Origin: Anaerolineales bacterium
GTDB taxonomy: Bacteria; Chloroflexota; Anaerolineae; Anaerolineales; Villigracilaceae
Assembly: GCA_016744335.1 (NCBI GenBank)
Contig: JADGEO010000003.1
Span: 1-64,000, forward strand
Length of the DNA: 64,000 bases
Reading direction: 5' to 3'
Shown here in pieces: positions 32,179 to 40,604 of the stretch (the first letter of the stretch is position 1; each line of letters starts with the position of its first letter). Below the pieces are notes generated by a model. That model saw nothing but the letters and a program-made list of their open reading frames with translations. It searched no databases and had not been told where the DNA came from. The position numbers were made by a program, and so were the translations under genes.

Positions 32179-32853
32179 ATGTCTCAAAAATTTGCCCAAA
32201 AACTGGCTAAAGATGATGTTTTCTCTCATCTCAGTACACGCGATCATGAAGAACTTGCTCGCTTAGCCTTCGTGAGAAAATATCATAAGGGGCAATATAT
32301 TTCTATGCAAGATGATATTTGGGCGCGTGCGCTTTATATTAAATCAGGTAAATTGGGGTGGGTGATGCTTTCGCCTGATGGTAAACGACAAGTTGTCTTT
32401 CGGATGGGGGCTGGGCGCGTAGTTTGGGGACATTCTCTTTTTGATGGTGAACCCATGCCCGCCGCCCTAGAAGTGATGGAAGATTGCGAAGTTTGTATAT
32501 GGGAAGGGGATGTAATTATGCCCATTCTTTCTCGCAATGTAGATGCGGTTTGGGCAATTACACGAAAATTGGTAGCCATCATGCGAAAGGTGCGAGATGT
32601 GGTCTACGGTTTTGCTTTTCATCCAGTGGCGGGTAGGTTGGCACATCTTTTGCTCAATCATTATAAAGATATTGAAGGTGAAGTCGCCCCCCGTGATTTG
32701 ACTTTAGATGAGATGGCACAGACAATCGGTACTACACGTGAGTTGGTCAGTAAAACGCTTCATCAATTTGCGGGCGAAGGCATGATAGAAATTAGCCGAG
32801 TAGAAATCACCTTTACGGATAGGGGTAAATTAGAAGAACTTATTGATGAGTAA
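32179..32853 (+). CDS. Crp/Fnr-family regulator 1
   Basis: 224-residue activator with an N-terminal cyclic-nucleotide-binding-like barrel and C-terminal winged helix. The barrel carries VVWGHSLFDGEPMPAALE (about residues 80-97), a stretch shared with the two other regulators here. The HTH reads RDLTLDEMAQTIGTTRELVSKTLHQFAGEGMIEI; contact positions are R-E-x2-S-K. No N-terminal Cys cluster is present, so it is not a classic Fe-S FNR, and no strict cAMP-pocket RSA motif is seen. It is divergent from a family 2 membrane gene. The next regulator gene overlaps its end. Confidence 0.88.
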   Translation: MSQKFAQKLAKDDVFSHLSTRDHEELARLAFVRKYHKGQYISMQDDIWARALYIKSGKLGWVMLSPDGKRQVVFRMGAGRVVWGHSLFDGEPMPAALEVMEDCEVCIWEGDVIMPILSRNVDAVWAITRKLVAIMRKVRDVVYGFAFHPVAGRLAHLLLNHYKDIEGEVAPRDLTLDEMAQTIGTTRELVSKTLHQFAGEGMIEISRVEITFTDRGKLEELIDE

Positions 32854-33523
32854 TTTAACCCAAGAACTGGCACAAGACCCAATCTTTGCTAGTCTTCCCT
32901 CTGCTGAGCTTGAAAAGCTTGCTCGTCTTGCTCTTTCACGTAGTTTTAAGAAAAAAGAGTGGATTGTGCACCGTGGTGATATTTGGCCCTACTTTTTATG
33001 GGTGGAAAGTGGAAAAATTGTCGGGCTAAAAGAATCTGGCGAAGGGCGTAGTCTTATTGCCACCACAATACTGCCGCAAGAAAACTTTTGGGGATTGGCT
33101 TTTTTTCAAGAAGATATGCCTATGCCTGTTGCGCTCGTTGCCGAAGAAAACACAAAAATTCGTTTGTGGTCGCGCCAGCAATTTTTGCCCTATATACTCG
33201 AAAATGGAAAAATGTCTTGGGAGTTTTCACGTCAAATGGTTTTTCGGATGCAGGAAGCCAGTGAAATTGTTGAGAGTCTTGCTTTTCATCCCGTTCCTGG
33301 GCGTTTGGCAAAGCTCCTTCTTGAGCGTTATAGCGGAAGTGGTGATTCGCCTGTTGCCCGTGATCTGACCCTCGATCAGATGGCCGCTCATATTGGCAGC
33401 ACCAGAGAAATGGTTTGTCGTGCACTCTACAAATTTGCGGATGATGGGGCGATTAATATCAATCGGACGGAATTTATTATCTCAGACGAATCCCAACTAG
33501 GAGAAATTGCCCACCGAGACTGA
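32846..33523 (+). CDS. Crp/Fnr-family regulator 2
   Basis: About 225 residues, same domain order as regulator 1. Its barrel has NFWGLAFFQEDMPMPVALV, where the usual GHS is GLA, so the shared His is lost. The HTH reads RDLTLDQMAAHIGSTREMVCRALYKFADDGAININ; contact positions R-E-x2-C-R. I chose the ATG that overlaps the previous gene by eight bases; a TTG one codon earlier is possible. Overlap with regulator 1 means that both are made from one mRNA and could form mixed dimers. Confidence 0.87.
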   Translation: MSNLTQELAQDPIFASLPSAELEKLARLALSRSFKKKEWIVHRGDIWPYFLWVESGKIVGLKESGEGRSLIATTILPQENFWGLAFFQEDMPMPVALVAEENTKIRLWSRQQFLPYILENGKMSWEFSRQMVFRMQEASEIVESLAFHPVPGRLAKLLLERYSGSGDSPVARDLTLDQMAAHIGSTREMVCRALYKFADDGAININRTEFIISDESQLGEIAHRD

Positions 33524-33806
33524 CTTGTTTTAGGCTTGGACGCTGTTAAAAGAATAGGGCAAACGCACTAAAATTCAGGTGAATTCACTTAGTTTTTTTG
33601 AGAAGTCCGTATATTTTTCTAAGAATTTTTCTTCAAAAGGGTCTTTTTCGTAGAAAATATCCAGCGGTGCGGACTAAAGTCCTGCCTCAGCGCATGGAAG
33701 TCGGATAAATCCGACTCTTTTCTAGCCCTAAGGGCTTCCATGTACTGAGAAAGTGGCTTTAGCCCACACGAAACAGAGATTTTAGTGCGTACACTCTGGT
33801 TAAAAG
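33524..33806. other. Intergenic stretch with a branched hairpin structure
   Basis: No supported gene. From about 33664 to 33768 several stems nest: outer CTCAG/CTGAG with CATGGAAG/CTTCCATG, inner TCGGAT/ATCCGA and GCCCT/AGGGC, and a neighbouring GGACT/AGTCC. This could fold as a three-way RNA or DNA structure. Before it lies a short remnant of the GGATGA-type family (TTGTTTTAGGCTTGG). Confidence 0.5.
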
Positions 33807-33836
33807 AAAAAGCCACGTTTTGAAAACGTGGCTTTT
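33807..33836 (-). terminator. Intrinsic terminator of the 33.9 kb gene
   Basis: Stem AAAGCCACGTTTT/AAAACGTGGCTTT with almost no loop and A/T tracts on each side, about 25 bases after the stop codon. Confidence 0.88.
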
Positions 33837-33860
33837 AGATTATACTAACTCTTTTAGCGG

Positions 33861-34721
33861 CTATTCGCCATCATATTCTTTGAGTAAACGTTCTTTGAAA
33901 ATAGGGATGAGAGCGAAAACGACAGTGGCTAATCCTAAGAAACCGTTCAAGTAATAGTCTACAGTCGCATAGCGAACGACACCTGTTGCAAAACCAGCAA
34001 CCATGGCAAATGCGCCGCCCATAAGCATCAGGTACCAACCAGATTCTTTGCGGTTACCCAGTTGGTAGATAGCTGCAGAGAGGAACCACCATGCCATCCA
34101 AAGGCCAATAAAACCAACATATGTTATTGCAATACCTTCAGCAAACATTGGGCGTTTGGGGTGCCCGTAAAGCACACGGAAGGCTGCATGTCCATTGGCG
34201 AAACTATAAGAAGCCGTAACACCCATAGCCAAGAAAGCGAGGAAATCAACGATTTTCTGTTGCTTGTCGCCTTTGTCTATCAAGAGGATGGCAAAAAATG
34301 GGATCAAGCCAATCATCATCGTTGCAACTGCTGGAGGAAATCCGCCTTCTTTAGTGCCGACAAAATTCATCCACGGCACAATCATATAGGCTCCACCAAT
34401 CGCAGGGAATGAGCAAGCTAATAATGCGGCACCTCGAGCCCAACCTTCGCCATTATATAATGGTTTGACAAGCACTAGTAGGGCTATACCAGCGAGAACG
34501 CTCATTGTGCCCCAGAAGGGGAAGAAGAAGCTAACCAACCAAGTGGTGAGGGTTAGCAGATGCCATTTTGCGTTTCCATCAGCTTGGAATTGCTCAATAC
34601 GTTCAAGCTGAAGTTCAAGAATGGGATTAACCATACTGAACGATGAGAAGGGGACAAAGGCAATCATGAGGATTGCGGCGAGCAGGACGATCCAAACTAC
34701 GGTTTTTGACTTTTCTAACAT
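33861..34721 (-). CDS. Polytopic membrane protein, family 2 (member e)
   Basis: Not recognised. 286 residues, about eight helices. Family marks: GWARGAALLACSFPAIGGAYMIVPWMNF, GGFPPAVATMMIGLIPFFAILL, FLAMGVTASYSFANGHAAFRVLYGHPKRP (His and Arg conserved, one residue further apart), NRKESGWYLMLMGG, VVRYA and the end ALIPIFKERLLKEYDGE. It resembles the 31.0 kb protein most (PW after the Pro helix). Divergent from regulator 3, with a shared FNR-like site between them. AAGGAG precedes the ATG. Confidence 0.75.
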   Translation of the reverse strand: MLEKSKTVVWIVLLAAILMIAFVPFSSFSMVNPILELQLERIEQFQADGNAKWHLLTLTTWLVSFFFPFWGTMSVLAGIALLVLVKPLYNGEGWARGAALLACSFPAIGGAYMIVPWMNFVGTKEGGFPPAVATMMIGLIPFFAILLIDKGDKQQKIVDFLAFLAMGVTASYSFANGHAAFRVLYGHPKRPMFAEGIAITYVGFIGLWMAWWFLSAAIYQLGNRKESGWYLMLMGGAFAMVAGFATGVVRYATVDYYLNGFLGLATVVFALIPIFKERLLKEYDGE

Positions 34722-34761
34722 TTGCTTTCTCCTTATGAAAGTAAAATGAATATGTAAACCT

Positions 34762-34803
34762 ATATTATCTAATAATGAATATATTTACCTTGATATTTGT
34801 CAA
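34762..34803. promoter_or_regulatory. FNR-type operator between the 33.9 kb gene and regulator 3
   Basis: TTGATATTTGTCAA lies in the divergent promoter region. On the minus side its centre is 29.5 bases from TAATAT, a plausible -10 for the membrane protein gene. No convincing -10 at that distance is seen on the plus side. It differs by one central base from the site before the FmdE-like gene. Confidence 0.6.
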
Positions 34804-34889
34804 GAATTTCACAAACTAATTTGCTCTTATTTTTAGAGTCGAGTAAAATTCATTAACCACCTAAATTCTGGGGAAGGAGAAATCACAAA

Positions 34890-35564
34890 ATGAACGATTT
34901 GACTAAAAAACTGGCTAATGCCGAATTTTTTGGAAAATTCCCCAAGAGCGATCGTGCCGAACTTGCGAAACTTGCTATCCCACGTCGCTTGCAAGCTGGG
35001 GAATATCCCTGTTTTCAAGGGAATATATGGCCCAATGTGTTATTTCTTGCTAATGGACGCTTGGATTGGTCCATGCTTTCTGTTGCAGGCAAAGAACATA
35101 TCCTGTTCTCTCTAAGCCCCAACGATGTGTTTTGGGGGCACTCTATTTTTGATGATAAACCAATGCCTGCTTCACTTAAGGCTACAGAAAACTCAATGAT
35201 ATATCGCTGGGAGCGCGAAGCAATTTTACCCATTCTTTACCGTCATCCCGAAACACTTTGGGAAGTTGCAGGTATGTTAACCGGCACAATGCGCAAAGCC
35301 AGAGAAATTATTTATGGGTTAGCTTTTCAGCCTGTTGCCGGACGCTTGGCATCGTTACTTCTAGAGCGTTTTTCTGATCCCGATGACATCTCCGTTGAGC
35401 GTGATCTAACCCTACACGCAATTGCATCAAGAGTTGCCTCCTCTCCCGAAGTTGTTTGTCGAGTATTGCATCAATTTCAAAGAGAGGGAGTTCTGGATGT
35501 GACGCGCGCTACCATCACATTGCATAATCGTTCAGCCCTAGTAGATATGATAGAACCAGAATAG
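34890..35564 (+). CDS. Crp/Fnr-family regulator 3
   Basis: 224 residues, same architecture as regulators 1 and 2. Its barrel carries DVFWGHSIFDDKPMPASLK. The HTH is more divergent: RDLTLHAIASRVASSPEVVCRVLHQFQREGVLDVT, with P-E-x2-C-R at the contact positions where the others have R-E. That suggests a different or relaxed DNA target. A GGGAAGGAG site lies before the ATG. Divergent from a family 2 membrane gene and followed by a strong terminator. Confidence 0.88.
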   Translation: MNDLTKKLANAEFFGKFPKSDRAELAKLAIPRRLQAGEYPCFQGNIWPNVLFLANGRLDWSMLSVAGKEHILFSLSPNDVFWGHSIFDDKPMPASLKATENSMIYRWEREAILPILYRHPETLWEVAGMLTGTMRKAREIIYGLAFQPVAGRLASLLLERFSDPDDISVERDLTLHAIASRVASSPEVVCRVLHQFQREGVLDVTRATITLHNRSALVDMIEPE

Positions 35565-35600
35565 CCGCATTGTGCTTATTTTGGGCTTGGTACCGTTAAG
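35565..35600. repeat. Remnant of the GGATGA-type family
   Basis: TTATTTTGGGCTTGGTACCGTTAAG matches the family core (TTTTGGGCTTG) but neither end is preserved. Confidence 0.35.
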
Positions 35601-35626
35601 AAAAAACACATTTTTCTGATGAATGG

Positions 35627-35673
35627 CAAAAAAGAACCCGTTCCTTCCCCTCGAAGGAGCGGGTTCTTTTTTA
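35627..35673 (+). terminator. Intrinsic terminator of regulator 3
   Basis: AAAAGAACCCG and CGGGTTCTTTT pair, with an inner TTCC/GGA segment. T-run follows on the plus strand, about 65 bases past the stop codon. Confidence 0.85.
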
Positions 35674-35805
35674 TAGTGTGAGGCGCACACCTGTATCTAT
35701 AATAAGAGCAAGCTAAAATCCACGCGTTAAGATGTTTGGAGACAGGAATATGTTGAAGATAGGGAGATGCTTTTTTGCATACACAAGCTTGGTGATTCTA
35801 AAAAT

Positions 35806-35846
35806 AAAAAAAGCTCTTGCACATATCTCGTGCAAGAGCTTTTTAG
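35806..35846 (-). terminator. Intrinsic terminator of the MFS gene
   Basis: A 15-pair stem AAAAAGCTCTTGCAC/GTGCAAGAGCTTTTT with a seven-base loop, 17 bases after the carrier gene stop. Works on both strands. Confidence 0.9.
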
Positions 35847-35862
35847 TTAGGTTGAGTTTTGG

Positions 35863-37110
35863 CTAAATTTCTGTTTTGGCTTCACCGCGGGTGACACCGA
35901 GCATCATTATGAATGCGAAGAGCATGAAGGTAGAGGCTACGATCATGATGGAGTTGTAGTTTTCTCCCATTGATTGAATTATCCAGCCGTTGAGGTTGGG
36001 TCCGAAGATTGCGGCCATGGTAGAGAAAAGATAGTAGAGACCAGTGTATGTGCCGATACGGCTATCGTCAACCATATCAACGACCATGGGAAGGGAGTTG
36101 ATGTTGATGAAAGCCCACGCTACGCCCGCACCCATTAAAAAGAGACTGATTACAGGGATATTGCCGAGTACAGGGAGCTTTGTGAGAATTGGCGTAAGAG
36201 AAGTTGGTGGCATTAAGTAGAGGGCAAGGAAAATTCCACCTAGCGTTAATATGCCTGCAGAGATGGTTTTTTTGCGACCAACTTTACCGCCCACGAAACC
36301 AGCGATGAGTGCAGAGAAGACGAAGGATAGAGAAAGGTGTCCGAGCAAACGTGTGCCGTCTGCAACAGTCATGCCTAGATAGTTTTTAGCGTAGAGGGTG
36401 AAGAAGGCTTCGATGGCGTTATAGCCGATAAACCAAAAGAGAATTGCACCGAAAAGGCGCATGGCACTTTTGTCATTATCTACCCATACTTCTTTTAAGC
36501 TGGCGATTAAGCCTGGCTCTTCTTTGCTTTCTTCATAAATTGTGGGTTCTTTGATGAAGATGAAAACCATTAGAGCGGAGATAAGCACGAGTATAGAACC
36601 CATCCAGAAGGGAAAGGCGGGATTCATTTCATAAAGGGCTGCGCCACCGAGAAATGAGAAGATTGCACCGATACCGCCCATAAAGTTGATGATGCCATTT
36701 GCTTGGGAACGATAGGGAGAGGGGGTGATGTCGGGCATTAGTGCGACTACAGGCGTGCGCCAGAGTGCCATGCTTAGCAGGAGTGTAGTTGTTCCTGCAA
36801 CAAAGAGAGGAAGCACTGATGCAAGAGGAATCCAGCCAAAGGCGGCGGCAGAAATCGGTGCGCCGACGAGTAAGAAGGGCATACGGCGTCCAATTTTTGT
36901 TCGTAGGCGATCTGACCATGCACCAACATTTGGTTGAATAAAGAGAGCGGCTATATTATCGAGGGTCATGAAGAAGCCGATCCATGCGGGGGCTAGGTTG
37001 AATTTTTCGGAGAGGAAGATGGGGACAAAGGCATTATATACGCCCCAAACAACGCTTACGCCAAAAAAACCAAAACCGAGCAGAAAAATTTTTCCGTATT
37101 TAAATTTCAT
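35863..37110 (-). CDS. MFS transporter (SLC45/GPH-like)
   Basis: Twelve-helix secondary carrier, about 415 residues from the preferred ATG, which has a clear AAGGAG site; an ATG 11 codons upstream lacks one. Helix 1 reads SVVWGVYNAFVPIFL, and the loop after helix 2 carries GAWSDRLRTKIGRRMPFLLVGAP, the DRxxxxxGRRxPF signature of SLC45 and related sugar carriers. The second-half counterpart is GGKVGRKKTISAG. The substrate is probably a sugar or glycoside, not provable here. Not coupled to its neighbours. Confidence 0.85.
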   Translation of the reverse strand: MKFKYGKIFLLGFGFFGVSVVWGVYNAFVPIFLSEKFNLAPAWIGFFMTLDNIAALFIQPNVGAWSDRLRTKIGRRMPFLLVGAPISAAAFGWIPLASVLPLFVAGTTTLLLSMALWRTPVVALMPDITPSPYRSQANGIINFMGGIGAIFSFLGGAALYEMNPAFPFWMGSILVLISALMVFIFIKEPTIYEESKEEPGLIASLKEVWVDNDKSAMRLFGAILFWFIGYNAIEAFFTLYAKNYLGMTVADGTRLLGHLSLSFVFSALIAGFVGGKVGRKKTISAGILTLGGIFLALYLMPPTSLTPILTKLPVLGNIPVISLFLMGAGVAWAFININSLPMVVDMVDDSRIGTYTGLYYLFSTMAAIFGPNLNGWIIQSMGENYNSIMIVASTFMLFAFIMMLGVTRGEAKTEI

Positions 37111-37247
37111 CTTATTCTCCTTAAAATTGTTATGAATAAACACTTGTTTTTTTGTCTAGCCAATACCTTTCTTTTGAAAATCCCTGAGGTTTTAATGGAT
37201 ACTTTTTTATAGAAGAAAAACCGAGTGTTCTTTATTTAGAAATAATG

Positions 37248-38480
37248 CTATTTATATTGTCGAACTACCAAGACTGAATTATGTCCGCCAAAGCCAAAGG
37301 CATTGCTGACGACAACTTTTATTTTTTTCTCGCGTGCTTGATTAGGAATATAATCTAAATCACATTCAGGGTCGGGGGTTTCGTAATGAATGGTAGGGGG
37401 CATAACGCTATCTTGAATTGCTTTTACGCAGAAGATTGTTTCTAGTGCGCCTGTTGCCCCCATCATATGCCCCGTCATAGATTTTGTTGAAGAAGTGGGG
37501 ACTTTATAGGCTTGTTCTCCGAGGGCATATTTGATGGCTTTGGTTTCGGTGACATCATTAAGCGGTGTGGCAGTGCCGTGGGCGTTAATATAATCAACCT
37601 CATCAGGATTAACGCCCGCGGAGATGAGTGCATTTGAAATGGCTGTGCCACCACCAGAGCCATCTGAAGAAGGTGCCGTAACGTGGAAAGCGTCTGCGGT
37701 TGCGGCGTAACCCGCTAACTCAGCGAGTATATTGGCTCCGCGTGCTTTGGCGTGGCTTTCGGTTTCCAAGACTATGATTCCCGCGCCTTCACCCATGACC
37801 AATCCATCACGGTTTTTATCGAAGGGGGCGGGGGTCATTGTATGGTCTTTTTTGAGAGAGAGCGCATTAATTCTATCGAAGGCACCTATACCTGCGCGGC
37901 TTAAAACAGATTCCGAAGCACCGGTTACCGCGGCATCAATCATACCGAGACGGAGCATCATCCACGCTTGACCAATTCCATCGATGCCAGATGCACAAGC
38001 TGAGGCAACGGACATGGCAGGACCTTTGATGCCGTGGTCTATTCCAATTAAACTTGCCGCGCCATTTGGCATAATCATGGGGATTAAGAAGGGGCTGATG
38101 CGTTTTGGTCCTTCTTTTTCTAGTCTGATGATTGAATCTTGAAGTGATTTTAGCCCGCCTAATGCTGAGGAGACTAGAACGCCGATACGCCCTGTATTTT
38201 CTTCGGTAATTTCTAGCCCTGAACTTTGAAGTGCTTCTTGTGCGGCGACAGTACCAAAATGCTCAAACCTATCACGTCTTCGAGCATCTTTTGCAGACAT
38301 ATAATCTTTGGGGTTAAAGTTTTTTACTTCGCAGGCAATTTGTGTGCGCCATTGAGATGCGTCAAAACGCGTAATCGGTGCAACACCTGAAACGCCATTA
38401 ACGATATTTTGCCAAGTATCTGCTACATTTAAGCCTACTGGGCTAATAGCCCCTGTTCCTGTAATAACCACTTTCTCCAT
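37248..38480 (-). CDS. fabF: Beta-ketoacyl-ACP synthase II
   Basis: Condensing enzyme of fatty acid elongation, thiolase fold, 410 residues as usual. Nucleophile Cys162 lies in SVASACASGIDGIGQA. The two catalytic His follow in NAHGTATPLND and SMTGHMMGATGALE. The closing glycine-rich segment is NAFGFGGHNSVLV. No acyl carrier protein or other fab gene is next to it, so it stands apart from a complete fab operon. It lies just upstream, on the same strand, of nothing obvious in the same pathway. Confidence 0.95.
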   Translation of the reverse strand: MEKVVITGTGAISPVGLNVADTWQNIVNGVSGVAPITRFDASQWRTQIACEVKNFNPKDYMSAKDARRRDRFEHFGTVAAQEALQSSGLEITEENTGRIGVLVSSALGGLKSLQDSIIRLEKEGPKRISPFLIPMIMPNGAASLIGIDHGIKGPAMSVASACASGIDGIGQAWMMLRLGMIDAAVTGASESVLSRAGIGAFDRINALSLKKDHTMTPAPFDKNRDGLVMGEGAGIIVLETESHAKARGANILAELAGYAATADAFHVTAPSSDGSGGGTAISNALISAGVNPDEVDYINAHGTATPLNDVTETKAIKYALGEQAYKVPTSSTKSMTGHMMGATGALETIFCVKAIQDSVMPPTIHYETPDPECDLDYIPNQAREKKIKVVVSNAFGFGGHNSVLVVRQYK

Positions 38481-38598
38481 TATTTTCTTTTCCTTTGTTT
38501 TGTGTTTAGTACTGTAAGTTTAAGCACTCAGCTTTGCTTTTTTCTCGTTATCTTTGCATCCCCTGTCACTTTTGCCTCCCTTGCAACCTTTGTCACCC

Positions 38599-39090
38599 TT
38601 AGCCCCCTTTTGTAGGAATATATTCTCCTTCAACCCATTCTTCACCATCAGGCATAACTTCTTTTTTCCATACGGGGACAATTTCTTTTAAGCGGTCTAT
38701 CCCGTAGCGGGCGGCTTCAAATACACCCGTATCTCGGTGAGATGCGGTACAGGCAATGATAACCGTTGGCGTACGCGGATAGAGCTTCCCGATGCGCTGT
38801 ACAATGGCGATGCCTTCGACTACATCCCATTTTTTGCGGATTTCATCGGCGACTTGTTTCATCTTTGCTTCTGCCATTGGCGTATAGGCTTCGTATTCGA
38901 GATAGGTGGTTTCGTGGGGCGCGTAGTTGATACCTTGTGCCTGCCCCGTGCGGGATGTTTCTCCGCGCACCATACCGGTAAATATCGCCGCCGCGCCAGT
39001 AGATGTGAGGGTGATTTCTTCGAGGAGGGCGTTTAGGTCTATTTCTTTTTCGGTTATGGAAATTATTGTTGGGAGGGTAGAAGGTTTCAT
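38599..39090 (-). CDS. moaE: Molybdopterin synthase catalytic subunit
   Basis: Large subunit of molybdopterin synthase; with MoaD it adds two sulfurs to cPMP. Family marks: GAAAIFTGMVRGETS, LEYEAYTPMAEAKM, IGKLYPRTPTVIIACTASHRDTGVFEAARYGIDRLKEIVPVWKKE and GEEWVEGE. The Lys pair in DRLKEIVPVWKKE is in the usual active-site place. 163 residues, slightly long because of an insert after GETSRTG. It is last in the order moaC-moaD-moaE on this strand. Confidence 0.93.
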   Translation of the reverse strand: MKPSTLPTIISITEKEIDLNALLEEITLTSTGAAAIFTGMVRGETSRTGQAQGINYAPHETTYLEYEAYTPMAEAKMKQVADEIRKKWDVVEGIAIVQRIGKLYPRTPTVIIACTASHRDTGVFEAARYGIDRLKEIVPVWKKEVMPDGEEWVEGEYIPTKGG

Positions 39091-39165
39091 GGGCTATGTT
39101 TGAAGGTTGGAGGGTGTAAAGGTTGAGGATTATGTGGGCTTGATCTTTATTATTTCGCGTTTGCT

Positions 39166-39414
39166 TTATCCCCCACTGACGGGTGGGAAGAGGGCAATCT
39201 CTGCGCCTTCGGGGATGATGTCTTCATCGAAGGCGTATTCTTTGTTGATAGAAACGAGAGTATGGTGCAGAGATGCTTCTAAGGCAGGGATTTTAGTAAT
39301 AAGGATTTTTTTAAAATCAGCAATATTGATTTCGTTGGGTAGCTCTAGCTCCATCGTAGAACGTTTTGCGCGAGTGCGTAATGTTGCAAAGAAAAGGATT
39401 GTAATTTTATTCAT
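39166..39414 (-). CDS. moaD: Molybdopterin synthase sulfur carrier subunit
   Basis: Ubiquitin-like sulfur carrier of 82 residues that ends in the essential Gly-Gly (FPPVSGG), which is made into a thiocarboxylate. ITILFFATLRTRAKRSTMELELP opens the beta-grasp fold, and INKEYAFDEDIIPEGAEIALFPP closes it. It begins six bases after moaC, so the two are cotranscribed. The gap to moaE is 75 bases. Confidence 0.92.
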   Translation of the reverse strand: MNKITILFFATLRTRAKRSTMELELPNEINIADFKKILITKIPALEASLHHTLVSINKEYAFDEDIIPEGAEIALFPPVSGG

Positions 39415-39420
39415 AAAACC

Positions 39421-39915
39421 TTAGCCCTTTAGTTTTGAACTTTCAACATTAAAAACGCCACTTTTTCCACCACGTTTTTCTACTAATCGAATATTTTGAA
39501 TAATCATTGTTTTTTCTGCCGCTTTTGCCATATCATAAATGGTGAGTGCGGCGACTGAGACGGCGGTTAAGGCTTCCATTTCAACGCCTGTTTTACCGCG
39601 CAAACGTGCGGAGGCGGTAATTTGCACACCGGGCAAATCAGCGTCTAAGTCGAGTTGCACGGAGATGTGCGTTAGCAGTAGGGGGTGACATAGCGGTATC
39701 AAGTCTGATGTACGTTTGGCTCCGTTGATGCCAGCAATTTGGGCTACAGTTAAAACATCGCCCTTTTTCATATTCCCCTCGGCAATTAAATCAAAGGTCG
39801 CCTTTTTCATTTTGACTTCGCCGCGTGCTACGGCTACGCGTTCGGTATCGTCTTTTATGCCTACGTCTACCATGTGGGCTTTGCCTGTTTCGTCTATGTG
39901 ACTTAATTTTTTCAT
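39421..39915 (-). CDS. moaC: Cyclic pyranopterin monophosphate synthase
   Basis: Second enzyme of molybdenum cofactor synthesis, hexameric. Signature stretches: [23 protein letters not shown] (about residues 63-85), [26 protein letters not shown] and the end KRGGKSGVF. The usual catalytic Lys and Asp (TIYDMAK) are in place. 164 residues, normal. moaA is not visible in the window. The cofactor could serve the enzyme that goes with the lone FAD subunit at 1.5 kb or the FmdE-like protein's relatives. Confidence 0.95.
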   Translation of the reverse strand: MKKLSHIDETGKAHMVDVGIKDDTERVAVARGEVKMKKATFDLIAEGNMKKGDVLTVAQIAGINGAKRTSDLIPLCHPLLLTHISVQLDLDADLPGVQITASARLRGKTGVEMEALTAVSVAALTIYDMAKAAEKTMIIQNIRLVEKRGGKSGVFNVESSKLKG

Positions 39916-40046
39916 GGGCAGATTATACCGTAGCTTGAGGTGTAGGTGCTGGTTGACTGACAGATTTCAAAATTTATCACAGAGAAAATTTTTAAGGTGA
40001 TTTTTTCTTGAGGCAGGGCTTCTGGTGCAAGTGAAGTACAGATAAC

Positions 40047-40604
40047 TTACCCCGCTAATCCCAGCTCAGGTGCAATGTGGCGCATGGCTTCAATCACATT
40101 GGCAACATGTGCCCAGAGTTCTACTTCAAAATCTTCGGCGCCACGTTCCATTTCTTCGCGGTTAGCTCCAGCGGCGAAATGTTTGTTTTTCCATTTTTTC
40201 TTTACTGATTTCACTTTCAAATCCATGAGTGAGCGTGAGGGGCGTACTAATGCTGTAGCAGTGATAAGACCTGTAATTTCATCGCAAGCAAAGAGTGCTT
40301 TTTCCATGAGGGTTTCACGTGGATAACCAGTATGGTCTGCATGGCTGAGGATGGCGCGGACAATGATTTCTGGTACGCCACGTTCACGCAGGATAGGTGC
40401 CCCTTTGGTAGGGTGTCCCTCGAGCGTGGGGTGGATTTCCCAATCGAAATCGTGCAATAATCCGACTACGCCCCAAAGTTCTATATCTTCTTCTAATTTT
40501 TCGGCATAAAAGCGCATGGTGGCTTCTACGGCGAGCATGTGTTTGACTAAGTTTTCGTTTTTTACATATTCTTGCACAATGGCGAGGGCTTCTGTACGTT
40601 GCAT
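40047..40604 (-). CDS. HD-domain phosphohydrolase
   Basis: Single HD domain in 185 residues. Metal ligands are His21 (VKHMLAVE), the HD pair in VVGLLHDFDWE (about 52-53), and Asp in LSHADHTGY/ACDEITG. This layout matches the HDIG-type proteins that act on nucleotides or phosphate esters; the substrate is unknown. Its ATG overlaps the stop of the SanA-like gene (TAATG), with a GGAGG ribosome site inside that gene's end. Confidence 0.85.
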   Translation of the reverse strand: MQRTEALAIVQEYVKNENLVKHMLAVEATMRFYAEKLEEDIELWGVVGLLHDFDWEIHPTLEGHPTKGAPILRERGVPEIIVRAILSHADHTGYPRETLMEKALFACDEITGLITATALVRPSRSLMDLKVKSVKKKWKNKHFAAGANREEMERGAEDFEVELWAHVANVIEAMRHIAPELGLAG

